From CAMDKS01 sp964402975 (lineage in GTDB: Bacteria; Bdellovibrionota_B; Oligoflexia; Oligoflexales; RGVZ01): a stretch of DNA of 64,000 nt. The DNA lies in assembly GCA_964402975.1 (NCBI GenBank), contig CAYOEM010000007.1:1-64000 (forward strand). Direction: 5' to 3'. The notes under the pieces are model-generated. The model saw only the letters and a list, made by a program, of their open reading frames with translations. It had not been told where the DNA came from and did no database searches. Within the stretch, counting starts at the first letter, position 1, and every line of letters begins with the position of its first letter. A program made the position numbers and the translations under genes. Shown piece after piece: positions 1 to 8,463 of the stretch.

Positions 1-62
1 CGAGAGCCGGTAACAATTGGAATGCGGCTAGGAACAATTAACGGGGGCAGTTTTTAAATAGT

Positions 63-1223
63 TCAGAGGCCCCGTTGGCTGCGCGCGGGTTGACCTACAA
101 TTTCAACTGTCTGAGCCAAGCCCGGAGCGAGCAGGGCTCCAGCCTCGATAGCTTGGATCGGGTGGGTATCCAACTCAGTCGATATGACACTCATATGCCA
201 TCTGATAAGATCGATCTCATGACGTTCTTCGAGGTCTCTGCGAACTGATTCCCAGAACTTTTTGGCTCCCTTATCAATGGCCCAACTGACTACTGAGTAG
301 CGCCCATAATCGGCTAATTTATTGTTCAGTTCCTTTGTTATGTGAGAAAGCTCTGCCAATGAAACCGACGGCCAAAGAACCAGTGCCACATCAAATCGGT
401 CTTCTGGAACGATACTAAGATCTGTAATCGCACGTCTGACGACCTTGATTCGTTTTCCATAGCGGCCTAATTTATGTCTGAGATGGCGAAGCGCCTCAAC
501 ATCTTCATCCATAACGCTGACACGCGCCTCTGGATGCACGTGAAAAATCTCTTCTATAAAGGGAGCTGCTCCAACAGCACCCAAGATGAGAACGTTGCGC
601 ATATCATCAAGATCTGCGATGGCTTTTTGAACTGCATCGTGCATGACCCGTGACTTTGATGACAACTGATCAAATCCCATAACATAACGAGCGTGCTTAC
701 CCGCTTTTTGAATTCTATCATTCAACTCCGTAAAGAATTTGACGCGCTCGTGCACTGAATTCACGTTCAGAGTTACATTCCAGCCAATCACCCGCCCGGT
801 CAATCGATCGAGCACCGGCGACATAATTCTTATAAACACCATCCGTCCGAACTCGGGGCTCAAAAAAACCACCCGCTCGCGGTCTGTTATGGGAATCATG
901 GCCTCGCCATTGAGCTTGTCCTCACGATTCGGCAAACGCCTAAAGTTATCAATCAACTCATACCAAGCTGAAACTGGCATCCCTCGCTTAACCGAGGGTA
1001 TGGATCCAAAAACCAACTCGAAACCGATATTCCAATCCACGATAGTCTGGTCATTTGAAATGACAAAACCTGGAACAGACCCTTGAAAGAACGACTGGTC
1101 AACCCTGGGGTCGCGATCGTTCCAAAGTCGAATGTCTTGACCGTAGTTTCTCCTATCGGCCGCCGCAACATTCAAGGCCTTGCTAACAATATCCCGCGTA
1201 ACTCGCTGAAAGGTCGCCAACAT
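63..1223 (-). CDS. PAS-like / methyltransferase-fold protein of unknown function
   Basis: Predicted 386-residue soluble protein. The N-terminal half (about residues 45-165) reads like a PAS-type sensor fold, with a 'PGFVISNDQTIVDWN' stretch and a later 'GRVIGWNVTLN' strand. From about residue 208 there is a Rossmann-like segment: VLILGAVGAAPF, then an acidic strand end (VSVMDEDVEAL), as in class I SAM-dependent methyltransferases. The glycine pattern is not a clean GxGxG, so catalysis is uncertain. The ATG at 1223 is preceded by AGGAGA nine bases upstream, which supports this start. It is the only minus-strand gene at this end and is divergent from the OmpA gene. I do not recognise a characterised family; a ligand-sensing regulator or a degenerate methyltransferase are both possible. 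Confidence 0.6.
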   Translation of the reverse strand: MLATFQRVTRDIVSKALNVAAADRRNYGQDIRLWNDRDPRVDQSFFQGSVPGFVISNDQTIVDWNIGFELVFGSIPSVKRGMPVSAWYELIDNFRRLPNREDKLNGEAMIPITDRERVVFLSPEFGRMVFIRIMSPVLDRLTGRVIGWNVTLNVNSVHERVKFFTELNDRIQKAGKHARYVMGFDQLSSKSRVMHDAVQKAIADLDDMRNVLILGAVGAAPFIEEIFHVHPEARVSVMDEDVEALRHLRHKLGRYGKRIKVVRRAITDLSIVPEDRFDVALVLWPSVSLAELSHITKELNNKLADYGRYSVVSWAIDKGAKKFWESVRRDLEERHEIDLIRWHMSVISTELDTHPIQAIEAGALLAPGLAQTVEIVGQPARSQRGL

Positions 1224-1480
1224 ATACTGTTATCTCCTGATCTCTGATCTTATCGACGCTAGGGGGAATCCGTCATTAAATGCAAGTCGACTACGCCGCG
1301 TACACTGCAATTCATGAGCCAAACTAATGAGTCAAAAACCCAATCCACGTGAATTTATTTTTTTTCCAATAGAATCACAATGTTGCGATGATTCCGAAGG
1401 AGAGCTTATCGCTGGCACTGCTATTGCTTAAGCACCGGGAAGACCGACCTCATGTCTAGTCGGTTCAAACATAAATTGAT

Positions 1481-1494
1481 GGGCCAAAGGCCCG
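1481..1494 (+). promoter_or_regulatory. Short hairpin directly before the OmpA-family start
   Basis: GGGCC-AAA-GGCCC forms a perfect short stem ending one base before the ATG at 1495. Its AAAGG half is also the best ribosome-binding-like sequence for that start. It could mask initiation at 1495, or mean that the downstream ATG at 1516 is the one used. The rest of 1224-1480 shows no gene that I can support. Confidence 0.3.
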
Positions 1495-3072
1495 ATGACA
1501 ACCGAGCGTAATCATATGAAACACATGATAAAAACCAAGAAAAAGCACCACATAAATTCCCAGTGGATGTTAGCCCTGTCGGCTGTTATCGCACTGTCAG
1601 GAGTTTTAACACCTGTCAGCCAAGCGAACGTGGTCGGCTCCGATATGCAGAACTTCAACGCCACGACAAGTGGCCTAGACTTCGTAACTGTTGAGTCTTC
1701 CGAAACCTTGGAGCCGGGTTTTTTCAATTTCGGCTTTTTCATGAACTACGCCGTCAACACTCTCCCCTATTTTGAAACGACGGACACGGTTCAAAGCCGG
1801 ACAAAATTTAACGACACAATCTTGGGCGCAGATCTCAACTTGGGCTACGGCGTGACGCACAATTTGGACCTGGGACTTAGCCTACCGCAGGTCGTCACAT
1901 CATCTTTAAAAACAAAGTCCTGGAATGGAAAGTTCCGGGACAACGGCAACACAGAAGTTCGCCTGAACGCAAAATATCGTCTCCTTGGAGATAAGGACAG
2001 CGGAATCGCTATTCAAGGTGTCGTCAATCTAAACAGAACAAAAGACAATCCCTACGTCGGTAAGACCAATGCGCCGATTTACTCTTTAGTCCTCATCGGA
2101 AATAGACAACTGAACAAAGATGTAGGGATGGGTATCAATCTGGGATATCGATGGCGAAAAGCGGGAGACGCCCTCCCCGAGTCTGATCCGATAAAACCAT
2201 TACCAAATCAGATAATCTGGTCGGCCGCCGTTAATTACCGCCTTGAGTCAATTGACTCTAAACTTGTGGCCGAGATCTTCGGAAGCAATCCTCAGGGGAG
2301 TGCCGGCAAAAATGGCGATCGCACGGCGTCATCATCAGAAATGACGTTCGGGATAAAGCATGATTTGGATACAAACCTTGCAATGCATGGCGGCGTGGGT
2401 ACCGAGCTTGCTAAAGGCTTAAGCTCTCCTGATTGGCGGCTCTTTGTCGGACTAAATTACGCAATTGGACCAACATTCTCTCAACCAGTCAGGGCAACTC
2501 GAAAAGACCCGCCAGAAACTGTCTCCGTCAAAAATCCATTCGACACCGAGCCTAAAACCTACGAGAAAATTGTAGTCCACGACATTATGTTCGAATTCGA
2601 TTCAGATAGCCAGGTTCTTGGTAAGAGCAAGGAGATGCTGGCTAACTTGGCTGAACACCTTAAAAAATCGACTGGCTTCACGAAGCTCGTTGTAGTTGGC
2701 CATACCGATTCACTTGGCACAAGTGACTATAACGATGCCCTCAGCAAACGCCGTGCGGAGACCGTAAAGCGCTGGCTGGTAACCGATCAAAAAATCGACG
2801 GCTCAAAAATCGAGACTGAAGGCAAAGGCGAAATGGAGCCCGTCGCCAGCAACGGCAACTACCAGGGCAGGCAGCTGAACCGCCGCGTAGAATTCCGCAT
2901 CTACAGGACGGAGGCTGCGAAAGAAGAAAGAAGCCTCTCCAATCCAAAAGACGCCGAGGGCGCAATAGATCCAGGTGAAAAACCCACGTTGAAACAAAAA
3001 CCTCATAAAAATGCCCCGGCCAGCTCATCAAAGAAAAAGCCAGTGAAGCATAACTCAAAAAGTAAGAAATAA
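1495..3072 (+). CDS. OmpA-family outer membrane protein
   Basis: 525-residue predicted outer membrane protein. A signal peptide with hydrophobic core (ALSAVIALSGVLTPVSQA) is followed by about 300 residues of alternating beta-strand pattern, consistent with a barrel (for example DLGLSLPQVV and GMGINLGYRWR). An OmpA C-terminal peptidoglycan-binding domain covers about residues 355-475: IMFEFDSDSQ, VVVGHTDSLGTSDYN, LSKRRAETVKRWL and a final NRRVEFRIYR. The tail is very rich in Lys, Pro and Ser. The domain family non-covalently anchors the outer membrane to peptidoglycan. The start is uncertain: ATG 1516 (MKHMIKTKKK) would give a more typical signal peptide. The PKD lipoprotein follows on the same strand, so co-transcription is likely. 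Confidence 0.88.
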   Translation: MTTERNHMKHMIKTKKKHHINSQWMLALSAVIALSGVLTPVSQANVVGSDMQNFNATTSGLDFVTVESSETLEPGFFNFGFFMNYAVNTLPYFETTDTVQSRTKFNDTILGADLNLGYGVTHNLDLGLSLPQVVTSSLKTKSWNGKFRDNGNTEVRLNAKYRLLGDKDSGIAIQGVVNLNRTKDNPYVGKTNAPIYSLVLIGNRQLNKDVGMGINLGYRWRKAGDALPESDPIKPLPNQIIWSAAVNYRLESIDSKLVAEIFGSNPQGSAGKNGDRTASSSEMTFGIKHDLDTNLAMHGGVGTELAKGLSSPDWRLFVGLNYAIGPTFSQPVRATRKDPPETVSVKNPFDTEPKTYEKIVVHDIMFEFDSDSQVLGKSKEMLANLAEHLKKSTGFTKLVVVGHTDSLGTSDYNDALSKRRAETVKRWLVTDQKIDGSKIETEGKGEMEPVASNGNYQGRQLNRRVEFRIYRTEAAKEERSLSNPKDAEGAIDPGEKPTLKQKPHKNAPASSSKKKPVKHNSKSKK

Positions 3073-3134
3073 GGATAACGTTGACAGTGAGAGCAGAGTT
3101 CATAAAGCGGAGCGGAGTCAGAAAGGAACCAACA

Positions 3135-4085
3135 ATGAAAACATCGTTCTTCAACAAACTAGACACAAAATTAACTTGGAAAACAATTATCGCAGTAGCC
3201 CTCGCACTGTCAGCTTGTAAACAAGCTGGCTACCAGGTCCTAAAGCCAGGATTGATCAATCCCAATTCATTTGACGCATCCAAAACAATGGCACCCACCG
3301 CCAGAGTCGAGGTCGTTGATCGTGGGGTCAGCGTCACTTGGGTATACGCGGGAACTCGCGTTGACGTAAGACCAAGTGCAGACACGCTTGATCCAAACTA
3401 TATCGGTAAATCTAACTGTGAAAATCCGGGTATTATCACCGCCGACTACGAACTTGGCAACACACTAAAACCCTCCGTTAAACGCACCTCTTGCTCAAGC
3501 CTTGCCACAACCGGCCATGTTTTCAATACAGCCGGTGACTACTTGATCAAAATGACAGTAAAAAGCGAAGACAACGAAACCGCCGTCTCAACTATGACCT
3601 TGCGCGTCGTTGATAAATCAATACCGGCTAGCCAAGTCGAGGGAGGATTCACCATTCATGCAAAGCCTCTTCTCGTTGGACTAAATCAACCAATCACATT
3701 CACGGGTATTTGCGAGTTAAAAGGTAAATTAACCATCGATTGGGACTACGGCAACTCGGCAACTGGCGTGGGCGCTGTGACACAACACTCCTACAGCTCG
3801 ACTGGACAATATGTTGTCAATGCAACCTGTTCAAGTGACTCGGGTAAAAAAATGAACGCATCTGTATCCGTCGTTGTGACCGACGGTGTTCCACCAAACA
3901 CACCTGAAGTGGCCATACCAATCCCGGGTAGCAATCCAAACCTACCAAAAGGTCAAAACTGCGATCCTTCACAAGGCCCTTGTCAGAATGCATCTCAAAA
4001 ACCAGCGGGGGGTCAAAGTTTACCCGACAAAAGCGGACCAGCTTGGTATTATAATCCGTTCTGCCGCTGCTACATCAGAAGTTAA
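3135..4085 (+). CDS. PKD-domain lipoprotein
   Basis: Predicted 316-residue lipoprotein. I chose the ATG at 3135 over the upstream start at 3081 because AAAGGA lies just before it and the protein then begins with a normal signal peptide ending in a lipobox (ALALSAC, Cys28). Two immunoglobulin-like PKD repeats follow; the second has the typical WDYGN...HSYSSTGQYVVNATC pattern, near residues 205-260. The C-terminal 60 residues are rich in Pro, Gly and Asn, with several Cys near the end (CDPSQGPC, CRCYIRS). PKD domains mediate protein or glycan contacts at the cell surface. It sits downstream of the OmpA-family gene and ends before a strong terminator, so the two probably form a unit. The precise function is unknown. 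Confidence 0.8.
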   Translation: MKTSFFNKLDTKLTWKTIIAVALALSACKQAGYQVLKPGLINPNSFDASKTMAPTARVEVVDRGVSVTWVYAGTRVDVRPSADTLDPNYIGKSNCENPGIITADYELGNTLKPSVKRTSCSSLATTGHVFNTAGDYLIKMTVKSEDNETAVSTMTLRVVDKSIPASQVEGGFTIHAKPLLVGLNQPITFTGICELKGKLTIDWDYGNSATGVGAVTQHSYSSTGQYVVNATCSSDSGKKMNASVSVVVTDGVPPNTPEVAIPIPGSNPNLPKGQNCDPSQGPCQNASQKPAGGQSLPDKSGPAWYYNPFCRCYIRS

Positions 4086-4111
4086 TAGAGAAATAGTCAA
4101 ATCAACTACAA

Positions 4112-4137
4112 CCGCCAATAACCTTGGCGGTTTTTTT
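4112..4137 (+). terminator. Rho-independent terminator after the PKD lipoprotein gene
   Basis: Perfect 7-bp stem CCGCCAA/TTGGCGG with loop TAACC, followed at once by seven T residues on the plus strand. It lies 27 bases after the stop at 4085 and between convergent genes. Confidence 0.9.
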
Positions 4138-4167
4138 ATCCAGGCCCGCGAACCATGCTGACCATCC

Positions 4168-5568
4168 TCACCAAATGCCGAGTTTTTCGAAATTAGATAG
4201 GGATCGAACCGGAACAATCTCTATATTTTTGTTGGAGGCCACCGATCGTTGCATGTCGCCCTTCAGACTGGCCTCGGGGACATAAATACGCTCAAAACCC
4301 ATCTTTGCAGCCTCCGCGACACGAATCCCAAGATGCGGACAGGCTCGAATTTCCCCGGATAGACCCAGCTCACCAACAAAACAGTACCGACCTAAAATAG
4401 GCCGATCGAGCAAACTTGATGCCATGGAAACTGCAGCTGCGAAGTCGACACTTGGCTCACTAATTTTCAGCCCACCTGCCACCGTGGCATAGACGTCGTT
4501 CATACTAAAAAACAGCCCAGATCTTTTCTCAAGCACGGCGAGCAATATGGCGACTCGATTGGCATCAAGACCAGTGACCACTCTCCTTGGATTTCCAAAT
4601 GCTGTCTTCGAAACGAGCGACTGAAGCTCGACCAAAATTGGCCGGCTCCCCTCCACCGCAACAGTTGCAGACACACCACTCGGGCGCGCCCCTCCTTTCG
4701 AAAAATGCTCGAGAAACTGAGCTCCAGGGTCGGCGACTGGACAAAGGCCATCACCATTCATCTCAAATACACCAATTTCCCCTGTAGAACCGAAGCGATT
4801 TTTCACGGCACGTAAAATTCTATAACCGCTATTGGGATCACCCTCGAGATACAGAACGCAATCAACAAGATGCTCAAGCACCCGAGGGCCGGCTATGCTG
4901 CCGTCCTTCGTGACATGACCAACAAGCCAAACTGGCAAATCTTGTGATTTAGCCACGTCAAGTAACTTTGCTGCACACTCTCTCACTTGACTGACGCTGC
5001 CAGGCGCAGACGGCACGTCAGGACAAAATACTGTCTGAATCGAATCCACAACCAACATATCGGGAGAATGCTCTTTAATGGTAGCGATAATAGCTTCCAC
5101 ATTCGTTTCATTGGCGACCATAATGTTGGAATGAAGCAGACCAAGTCGCTGGGCTCTTAGAAGAATTTGAGCTGAGCTCTCTTCCCCAGATGAATAAAGA
5201 ATCTTCTTACCTTGTTTTGCAAACTGAAATACCGCCTCTAACAGTAGCGTCGACTTTCCAATTCCTGGGTCACCTGACAGCAAAACAAAAGCACCTGGAA
5301 CAAGACCGCCGCCAAGCACTCTGTCTAATTCCGATATCCCAACCGGGAGCCGCAAAACCTCAGGGAGATCCTGATCCGCATCAAGATGAAAAACCTTAGT
5401 GGCCTTCGCCACAGCGGAGCCAGGCTTTCTAAATCCAAGCGAAGGGCCTGCAACAAGCTCCTCCTGCACCGACCCCCAGGTGTTACAATCAGGACAGCGC
5501 CCCTGCCATTTTAGATGATACGAGCCACACTCAGCGCAAACAAACTTAACAGACGATTTTTTGGTCAT
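4168..5568 (-). CDS. radA: DNA repair protein RadA
   Basis: 466 residues, full family length. RadA is a RecA-related, DnaB-like ATPase that promotes branch migration of recombination intermediates. Visible features in order: N-terminal zinc finger with Cys11, Cys14, Cys25 and Cys28 (CAECG...CPDC); Walker A GDPGIGKST near residue 100; Walker B MLVVDSIQT; the RadA-specific KNRFGS motif near residue 257; and a C-terminal Lon-protease-like domain (ILLAVLEKRSGL ... FVGELGLSGEIR) without proteolytic function in this family. Its ATG overlaps the recQ stop (ATGA type), so it is translationally coupled as the last gene of the xpb-bax1-recQ-radA operon. Confidence 0.97.
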   Translation of the reverse strand: MTKKSSVKFVCAECGSYHLKWQGRCPDCNTWGSVQEELVAGPSLGFRKPGSAVAKATKVFHLDADQDLPEVLRLPVGISELDRVLGGGLVPGAFVLLSGDPGIGKSTLLLEAVFQFAKQGKKILYSSGEESSAQILLRAQRLGLLHSNIMVANETNVEAIIATIKEHSPDMLVVDSIQTVFCPDVPSAPGSVSQVRECAAKLLDVAKSQDLPVWLVGHVTKDGSIAGPRVLEHLVDCVLYLEGDPNSGYRILRAVKNRFGSTGEIGVFEMNGDGLCPVADPGAQFLEHFSKGGARPSGVSATVAVEGSRPILVELQSLVSKTAFGNPRRVVTGLDANRVAILLAVLEKRSGLFFSMNDVYATVAGGLKISEPSVDFAAAVSMASSLLDRPILGRYCFVGELGLSGEIRACPHLGIRVAEAAKMGFERIYVPEASLKGDMQRSVASNKNIEIVPVRSLSNFEKLGIW

Positions 5569-7280
5569 TCCGCGCCCCTGGCAATGAAATCTCGGCCTTT
5601 TTCGGTCAAGCCAATACGGTGAAATTGTAATGTACGCCCATTCTTCTCAAATGATTGGCTCGTTCGAAACAACAAGCCGTCCGCTTCGAGTTCCCATATC
5701 ATCGATTCGTATTTATCACGACTCCACGCCTGCGTCTCAAAACGCTCGCGATACAGCTGCCCGGTTACTTTTGATTGATAGTCGCTCAATGATCGCAGCA
5801 GTTTTAGTCTTCCGTCCACATCGCTAGCCATAGTCTTGGAATAATTAGCATGCTCAGACGCAAACGGAGCGCAGGAATCACAAACCCCACAATTATGATC
5901 TGCATCCATATCTCCGAAATATCTGGCCAAAGTGGTCATACGGCATCCAGCACTCGACAAAAACCCAAACGCTTTGGAGATAAGCTGCTCTTTGTGAACC
6001 CGCTGTGCCTTGTAGCGTTCCTCCCACGAATTGTGACTAACTCTAAGCACCCCTTCATCAGATATTTGAATCCCACCATGGACCCAAAGTTTTTCGACGC
6101 CAAGCCGGACATCCTCCGAAGACATGCCGAGTCTCATCTCGATATCAAGACGGCACTCTGCCCCGGAGGCAATTGAGTCGTAAATCTTTCGTAGCATAGC
6201 TATCGCCGGATAGTTTTGTTCGAGAAAATAATCGTGGGTTTTCCTGTCGCTTGGCGCGTACATAAGTATCGCGCTACCTGGCCGGCCATCCCGGGCAGCA
6301 CGTCCAATTTCCTGATAATAAGATTCTATTGATCCAGGCGCGGCAAAATGAACGACCGTTCTAATCCCTGACTTATCAACACCCATGCCAAAAGCGCTAG
6401 TTGCAACGACCACGTCTATATCATCGTTCATAAAATCATCTTGTGTTTTGCGGCGCTCATCAACAGCCATTCCAGCATGGAATGCCCTCACTCGTAAGGC
6501 CCCATTCAGCTGAGACGCGGTTAACTCTGCTAACTTTCTGGTGGGCACATAAACCAAGCATGGCAATTTACCAGGATCTTGGAGAATAGCTTGTAGCGTT
6601 TCAACCCGATTCTCAGGCAGTATTTTCAGAAGCGAGATCGCTAGGTTGTCTCTTCGAAATCCGTGTATGAAGATGTCGGGCTTGCGCAAACGAAGCTGCG
6701 AAACAATGTCCTTTTGCACCTCGGGTGTTGCAGTCGCCGTCAAGGCCACAATGCCCGCAGGACGCAGGCGCTCAAGCCTTGAACTCAAATTCCTGTAATC
6801 AGCCCTGAAATCGTGGCCCCACATGGAAATGCAATGAGCTTCATCGACCGCGATCAAAGAGGGTTTATTCTTCTCAAGAAACTCCAGAAAACTTGTTTGA
6901 CTGAGACGTTCAGGCGCTACAAACAAAAAGCGTGCGGCACCATCACTCCATTTCTCGCACGCCTCCTGAAAATCAAAGCGCGACATTCCTGAATGAATGC
7001 GAACGGCAGAGACCCCCAAATTGTTCAGCTTGGCGCACTGATCCTCGATCAAAGCAATAAGCGGACTGATCACTAGTGTCCTGGCTTCTTGTCTGGCCAA
7101 CGTCGGTAACTGATAGCAAAGTGACTTCCCAGCGCCAGTAGGCATGACCAGCAATACATCCGTATTACGCCAAACCGACACACAAACCTCGCGCTGCCGC
7201 GGGCGAAACTGTGAAAATCCAAAAACATCGGAGAGAACATGATCGAGCACAGATTTTCTCAGAACGTCTTGATTAGTCAT
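5565..7280 (-). CDS. recQ: ATP-dependent DNA helicase RecQ
   Basis: 571 residues from the ATG at 7280, which overlaps the stop of the preceding DUF790 gene by eight bases; a longer reading to 7358 adds an unlikely N-terminus. A 3'-5' superfamily 2 helicase acting in recombination and fork repair. Motifs seen: FRPRQREVC near the start, Walker A MPTGAGKSLCYQ, DEAH box AVDEAHC, motif III ALTATAT, motif VI QEIGRAARDGRPG. The zinc-binding RecQ-C region has Cys residues at CRMTTLARYFGD and CGVCDSC, followed by a winged helix. I see no HRDC domain: the protein ends about 90 residues after the winged helix begins. Coupled to radA downstream and to bax1 upstream. Confidence 0.95.
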   Translation of the reverse strand: MTNQDVLRKSVLDHVLSDVFGFSQFRPRQREVCVSVWRNTDVLLVMPTGAGKSLCYQLPTLARQEARTLVISPLIALIEDQCAKLNNLGVSAVRIHSGMSRFDFQEACEKWSDGAARFLFVAPERLSQTSFLEFLEKNKPSLIAVDEAHCISMWGHDFRADYRNLSSRLERLRPAGIVALTATATPEVQKDIVSQLRLRKPDIFIHGFRRDNLAISLLKILPENRVETLQAILQDPGKLPCLVYVPTRKLAELTASQLNGALRVRAFHAGMAVDERRKTQDDFMNDDIDVVVATSAFGMGVDKSGIRTVVHFAAPGSIESYYQEIGRAARDGRPGSAILMYAPSDRKTHDYFLEQNYPAIAMLRKIYDSIASGAECRLDIEMRLGMSSEDVRLGVEKLWVHGGIQISDEGVLRVSHNSWEERYKAQRVHKEQLISKAFGFLSSAGCRMTTLARYFGDMDADHNCGVCDSCAPFASEHANYSKTMASDVDGRLKLLRSLSDYQSKVTGQLYRERFETQAWSRDKYESMIWELEADGLLFRTSQSFEKNGRTLQFHRIGLTEKGRDFIARGAE

Positions 7281-8463
7281 GGCTGGCCACTGCTTTCTTG
7301 ATGGCCCCAGGCGTTGGAAACTGGCTAAAAAGAAATCCCCTATCTTTAAACCACTCACTTGTCTCCAAGAGTTCCTTTAATTTTTTATCCTTCAACAATC
7401 CACGCTCAACGCCAACCAAAACATCACGCGTCGTCTCACGCGTGAGAATTTTCAAGCGCCGCTCAAGTTGCCCTTGATGGCTTCCATGAAACAACTCCAC
7501 AAAAAACGTTTTTCCATCATGTTTGACAACAAAATCGGGGAAGCAGTACTCCTCGCCGCCGAAATTAATAAAATTTTCGCCTGCGCTTACAGCAAAACGA
7601 GCGTCGTTTTTGAAGGCGTCAATGACATGTTTGAATTCAGGGGGTATGAAAGCGCCGGTGGATTTTGCCAATCCAGCCCCAACACCTGACTTGTGATCCA
7701 AAGACATTTTTAGAGGCTTATTTTTCCATTTTAAATTCGCCTCAAGACTCCAATCATGCAGAGACGCAACGAATGAAAAAAATCCAGCCATTCTCTGGCT
7801 GTAGCCACTGGCGGCTCCAAAAACACCCAGTGGCCCGCTCACATTCACGCGAAATAGCCCGGTAGCTGCATCAACCATAGGTTCACCGACTAAACGAAAA
7901 AACCGCAGCTGCTGCATCACAGCTCTTTTCACGGCTAGCGAGGGATTTTTGACCTCGAGTGTTAAATCCGTCGCAAAACATAAAATAGTTTTGATCATTG
8001 ACAAATTATATAAGTCAACAAGGTCGCAGTTTGTTATGGGCTCAAACGACTTAACAAATCTTGCGCTTGGCAGATCAGAAAAAAGCTTCTCGCGCATGTC
8101 TCCAAGAGGACCTCCAAATGTTTCTTGCACCCCTCGTGCAAACAGTTGAAAATCGCCTCCGCATTGATCTCTGAGACTTTCGGCTGCAGTAAATACGCTC
8201 CATCTCCAGTCGAGAATATCCGGATCTGGATCTGCGACGCCACAGCGATCCAGCAGCAGTTTTGCCAGCGCTTTTTTCCGCCCAGATCCTACAGAGCTTT
8301 TGAGCTCCTCTTCAACCTCACCAAACCTTCGGCCAGGAACCTTAACAAAAAAGTCGCACAGACCTTTAGCCTCAGCCAGGACCTGAGGATCTGAGTTCTT
8401 CATAAATTTTGGGAATAGCCGTCCGCTACGAGTTGTAACCTGAACGAGCTCCTTGGTAAGCAT
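7273..8463 (-). CDS. bax1: Bax1-type (DUF790) nuclease, partner of XPB
   Basis: 396 residues. The N-terminus (MLTKELVQVTTRSGRLFPKF) matches the conserved opening of the DUF790 family, which supports the start at 8463 despite a 38-base overlap with the upstream helicase gene. Toward the C-terminus the stretch FPDFVVKHDGKTFFVELF, then a charged helix (LERRLKIL), resembles the nuclease core of archaeal Bax1, a PD-(D/E)xK-like fold with PDF...E and no clear Lys. Archaeal Bax1 is an endonuclease that binds XPB and cuts at unwound DNA. Here it directly follows an XPB gene, the same order as in archaea, so I infer the same partnership. The family call rests on visual motif matching. Confidence 0.82.
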   Translation of the reverse strand: MLTKELVQVTTRSGRLFPKFMKNSDPQVLAEAKGLCDFFVKVPGRRFGEVEEELKSSVGSGRKKALAKLLLDRCGVADPDPDILDWRWSVFTAAESLRDQCGGDFQLFARGVQETFGGPLGDMREKLFSDLPSARFVKSFEPITNCDLVDLYNLSMIKTILCFATDLTLEVKNPSLAVKRAVMQQLRFFRLVGEPMVDAATGLFRVNVSGPLGVFGAASGYSQRMAGFFSFVASLHDWSLEANLKWKNKPLKMSLDHKSGVGAGLAKSTGAFIPPEFKHVIDAFKNDARFAVSAGENFINFGGEEYCFPDFVVKHDGKTFFVELFHGSHQGQLERRLKILTRETTRDVLVGVERGLLKDKKLKELLETSEWFKDRGFLFSQFPTPGAIKKAVASHD

